Assembly (NCBI RefSeq): GCF_000165425.1 | Contig: NW_001799634.1 | Location: 1,328-65,327 of the forward strand | DNA from: Paramecium tetraurelia | Taxonomy: Eukaryota > Ciliophora > Oligohymenophorea > Peniculida > Parameciidae | DNA length: 64,000 bases | Direction of reading: 5' to 3' | Shown: positions 63,481 to 64,000 of the stretch, one piece after another | Layout of the letters: each line of letters opens with the position of its first letter | Position numbering within the stretch: the first letter of the stretch is position 1 | Program-made: the position numbers and the translations under genes | Notes under the pieces: model-generated | The model's database searches: none | What the model saw: the letters and a program-made list of their open reading frames with translations, nothing else | What the model was told of the DNA's origin: nothing

Positions 63481-64000
63481 ATGAGAACTAAGAGTCATAA
63501 TAAGGCCAAATCTTTACACACTGTCCAAGAGGTTTCAAACACTAACACATTTTTTATCAGTCGAATCACTCAAAGATCATTTATAAAAAGTATTATTCCC
63601 CCATTACAACTTCCTTAATTACCACAGATTTAGGTTCCAGCTCCTTTGACTGGAAGAGTTGTAGCAAGAAAAGTGATTAAGGCTACGTAATTAAAGACTT
63701 AAGAGAGTGTTCATGAGAATGAGATTAAACAATAGCAATCAATATTCAAGTTGGTTGCTTCAGCGGAATTTAAAAATATCATTACCGAAGAGAAGTCAAA
63801 AAAGGAGGAGGATAAGAATTTTACTTTGGATGGCCCCTTGGAATTTAAAAAGGAATGGAGGAACAAAATCTTTATGAAGAATCCCAATATTGAAGAGTCT
63901 TTTGATTAAATTGATGAAAATCTGAACATGAAAATGTTTCTGAAAAAGATCAGGTAAATCATTACTACTAGTCACATTCAACATGATGACATTCATACTA
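63481..64000 (+). CDS. hypothetical protein, 5' part only
   Basis: ATG 63481 (MRTKSHNKAKSLHTVQEVSN) opens a frame that runs without TGA to the right edge of the window (about 173 codons). It is basic at the front, has a short proline-rich run (PPLQLPQLPQIQVPAP) and then a charged part with LEFKKEWRNKIFMKNPNIEE. No domain is visible in this part. It begins 70 bp after the TPR gene, on the same strand. Confidence 0.7.

Overview
The window is macronuclear DNA from a ciliate of the Paramecium type. TAA and TAG are read as glutamine throughout and TGA is the only working stop. With that code, long conserved proteins read through continuously once very short introns (20-34 nt, GT...AG, usually GTA...TAG) are removed. 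Genes are packed tightly on both strands in AT-rich DNA, with neighbouring coding ends as close as 5-9 bp. I saw no telomeric repeats, rRNA, CRISPR array or virus-like element. All splice sites were placed by hand from reading frame and protein similarity, so single boundaries can be off.

Layout. 1-6 kb is gene-poor: a degraded MORN-type repeat gene runs off the left edge, then decayed or doubtful ORFs and one convincing unknown gene (3523-4663, minus). 6-16 kb carries ribosomal protein L7, an ULK/ATG1-type kinase, a beta-carbonic anhydrase, a CAMK-like kinase, tRNA-Phe, an unknown coiled protein and a Cache-domain membrane receptor. 16-25 kb carries ASC-1/TRIP4, ribulose-phosphate 3-epimerase (its start overlaps the ASC-1 stop), a RAP-domain protein, a tandem cytochrome b5 membrane protein, a divergent RTEL1-like helicase ending in a RING finger whose ATPase motifs are lost, and a protein with a SUMO-interacting motif.

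25-36 kb has a tandem pair of kinases lacking the HRD arginine, a cyclic-nucleotide phosphodiesterase, cathepsin C, a CDPK and a small unknown gene. 36-50 kb has a small membrane protein, a cyclic-nucleotide-gated K+ channel, a second RAP-domain protein head to head with an EF-hand/DUSP ubiquitin protease, and CFAP57. 50-64 kb has an AGC kinase, an FCP1/SCP phosphatase, a second phosphodiesterase, a LARP7/p65-type RNA-binding protein, a hybrid histidine kinase, a tail-anchored TPR protein and a partial unknown gene.

Functionally the set is rich in signalling: seven protein kinases counting the CDPK, two phosphodiesterases, a cyclic-nucleotide-gated channel, a two-component kinase, a Cache receptor and a phosphatase, next to ciliary (CFAP57), RNA (LARP7, RAP) and housekeeping genes. 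The strongest leads for follow-up are the apparently dead RTEL1-like helicase, the LARP7/p65 candidate, the non-RD kinase pair, the abutting or overlapping gene starts and the frequent AAG intron acceptors.
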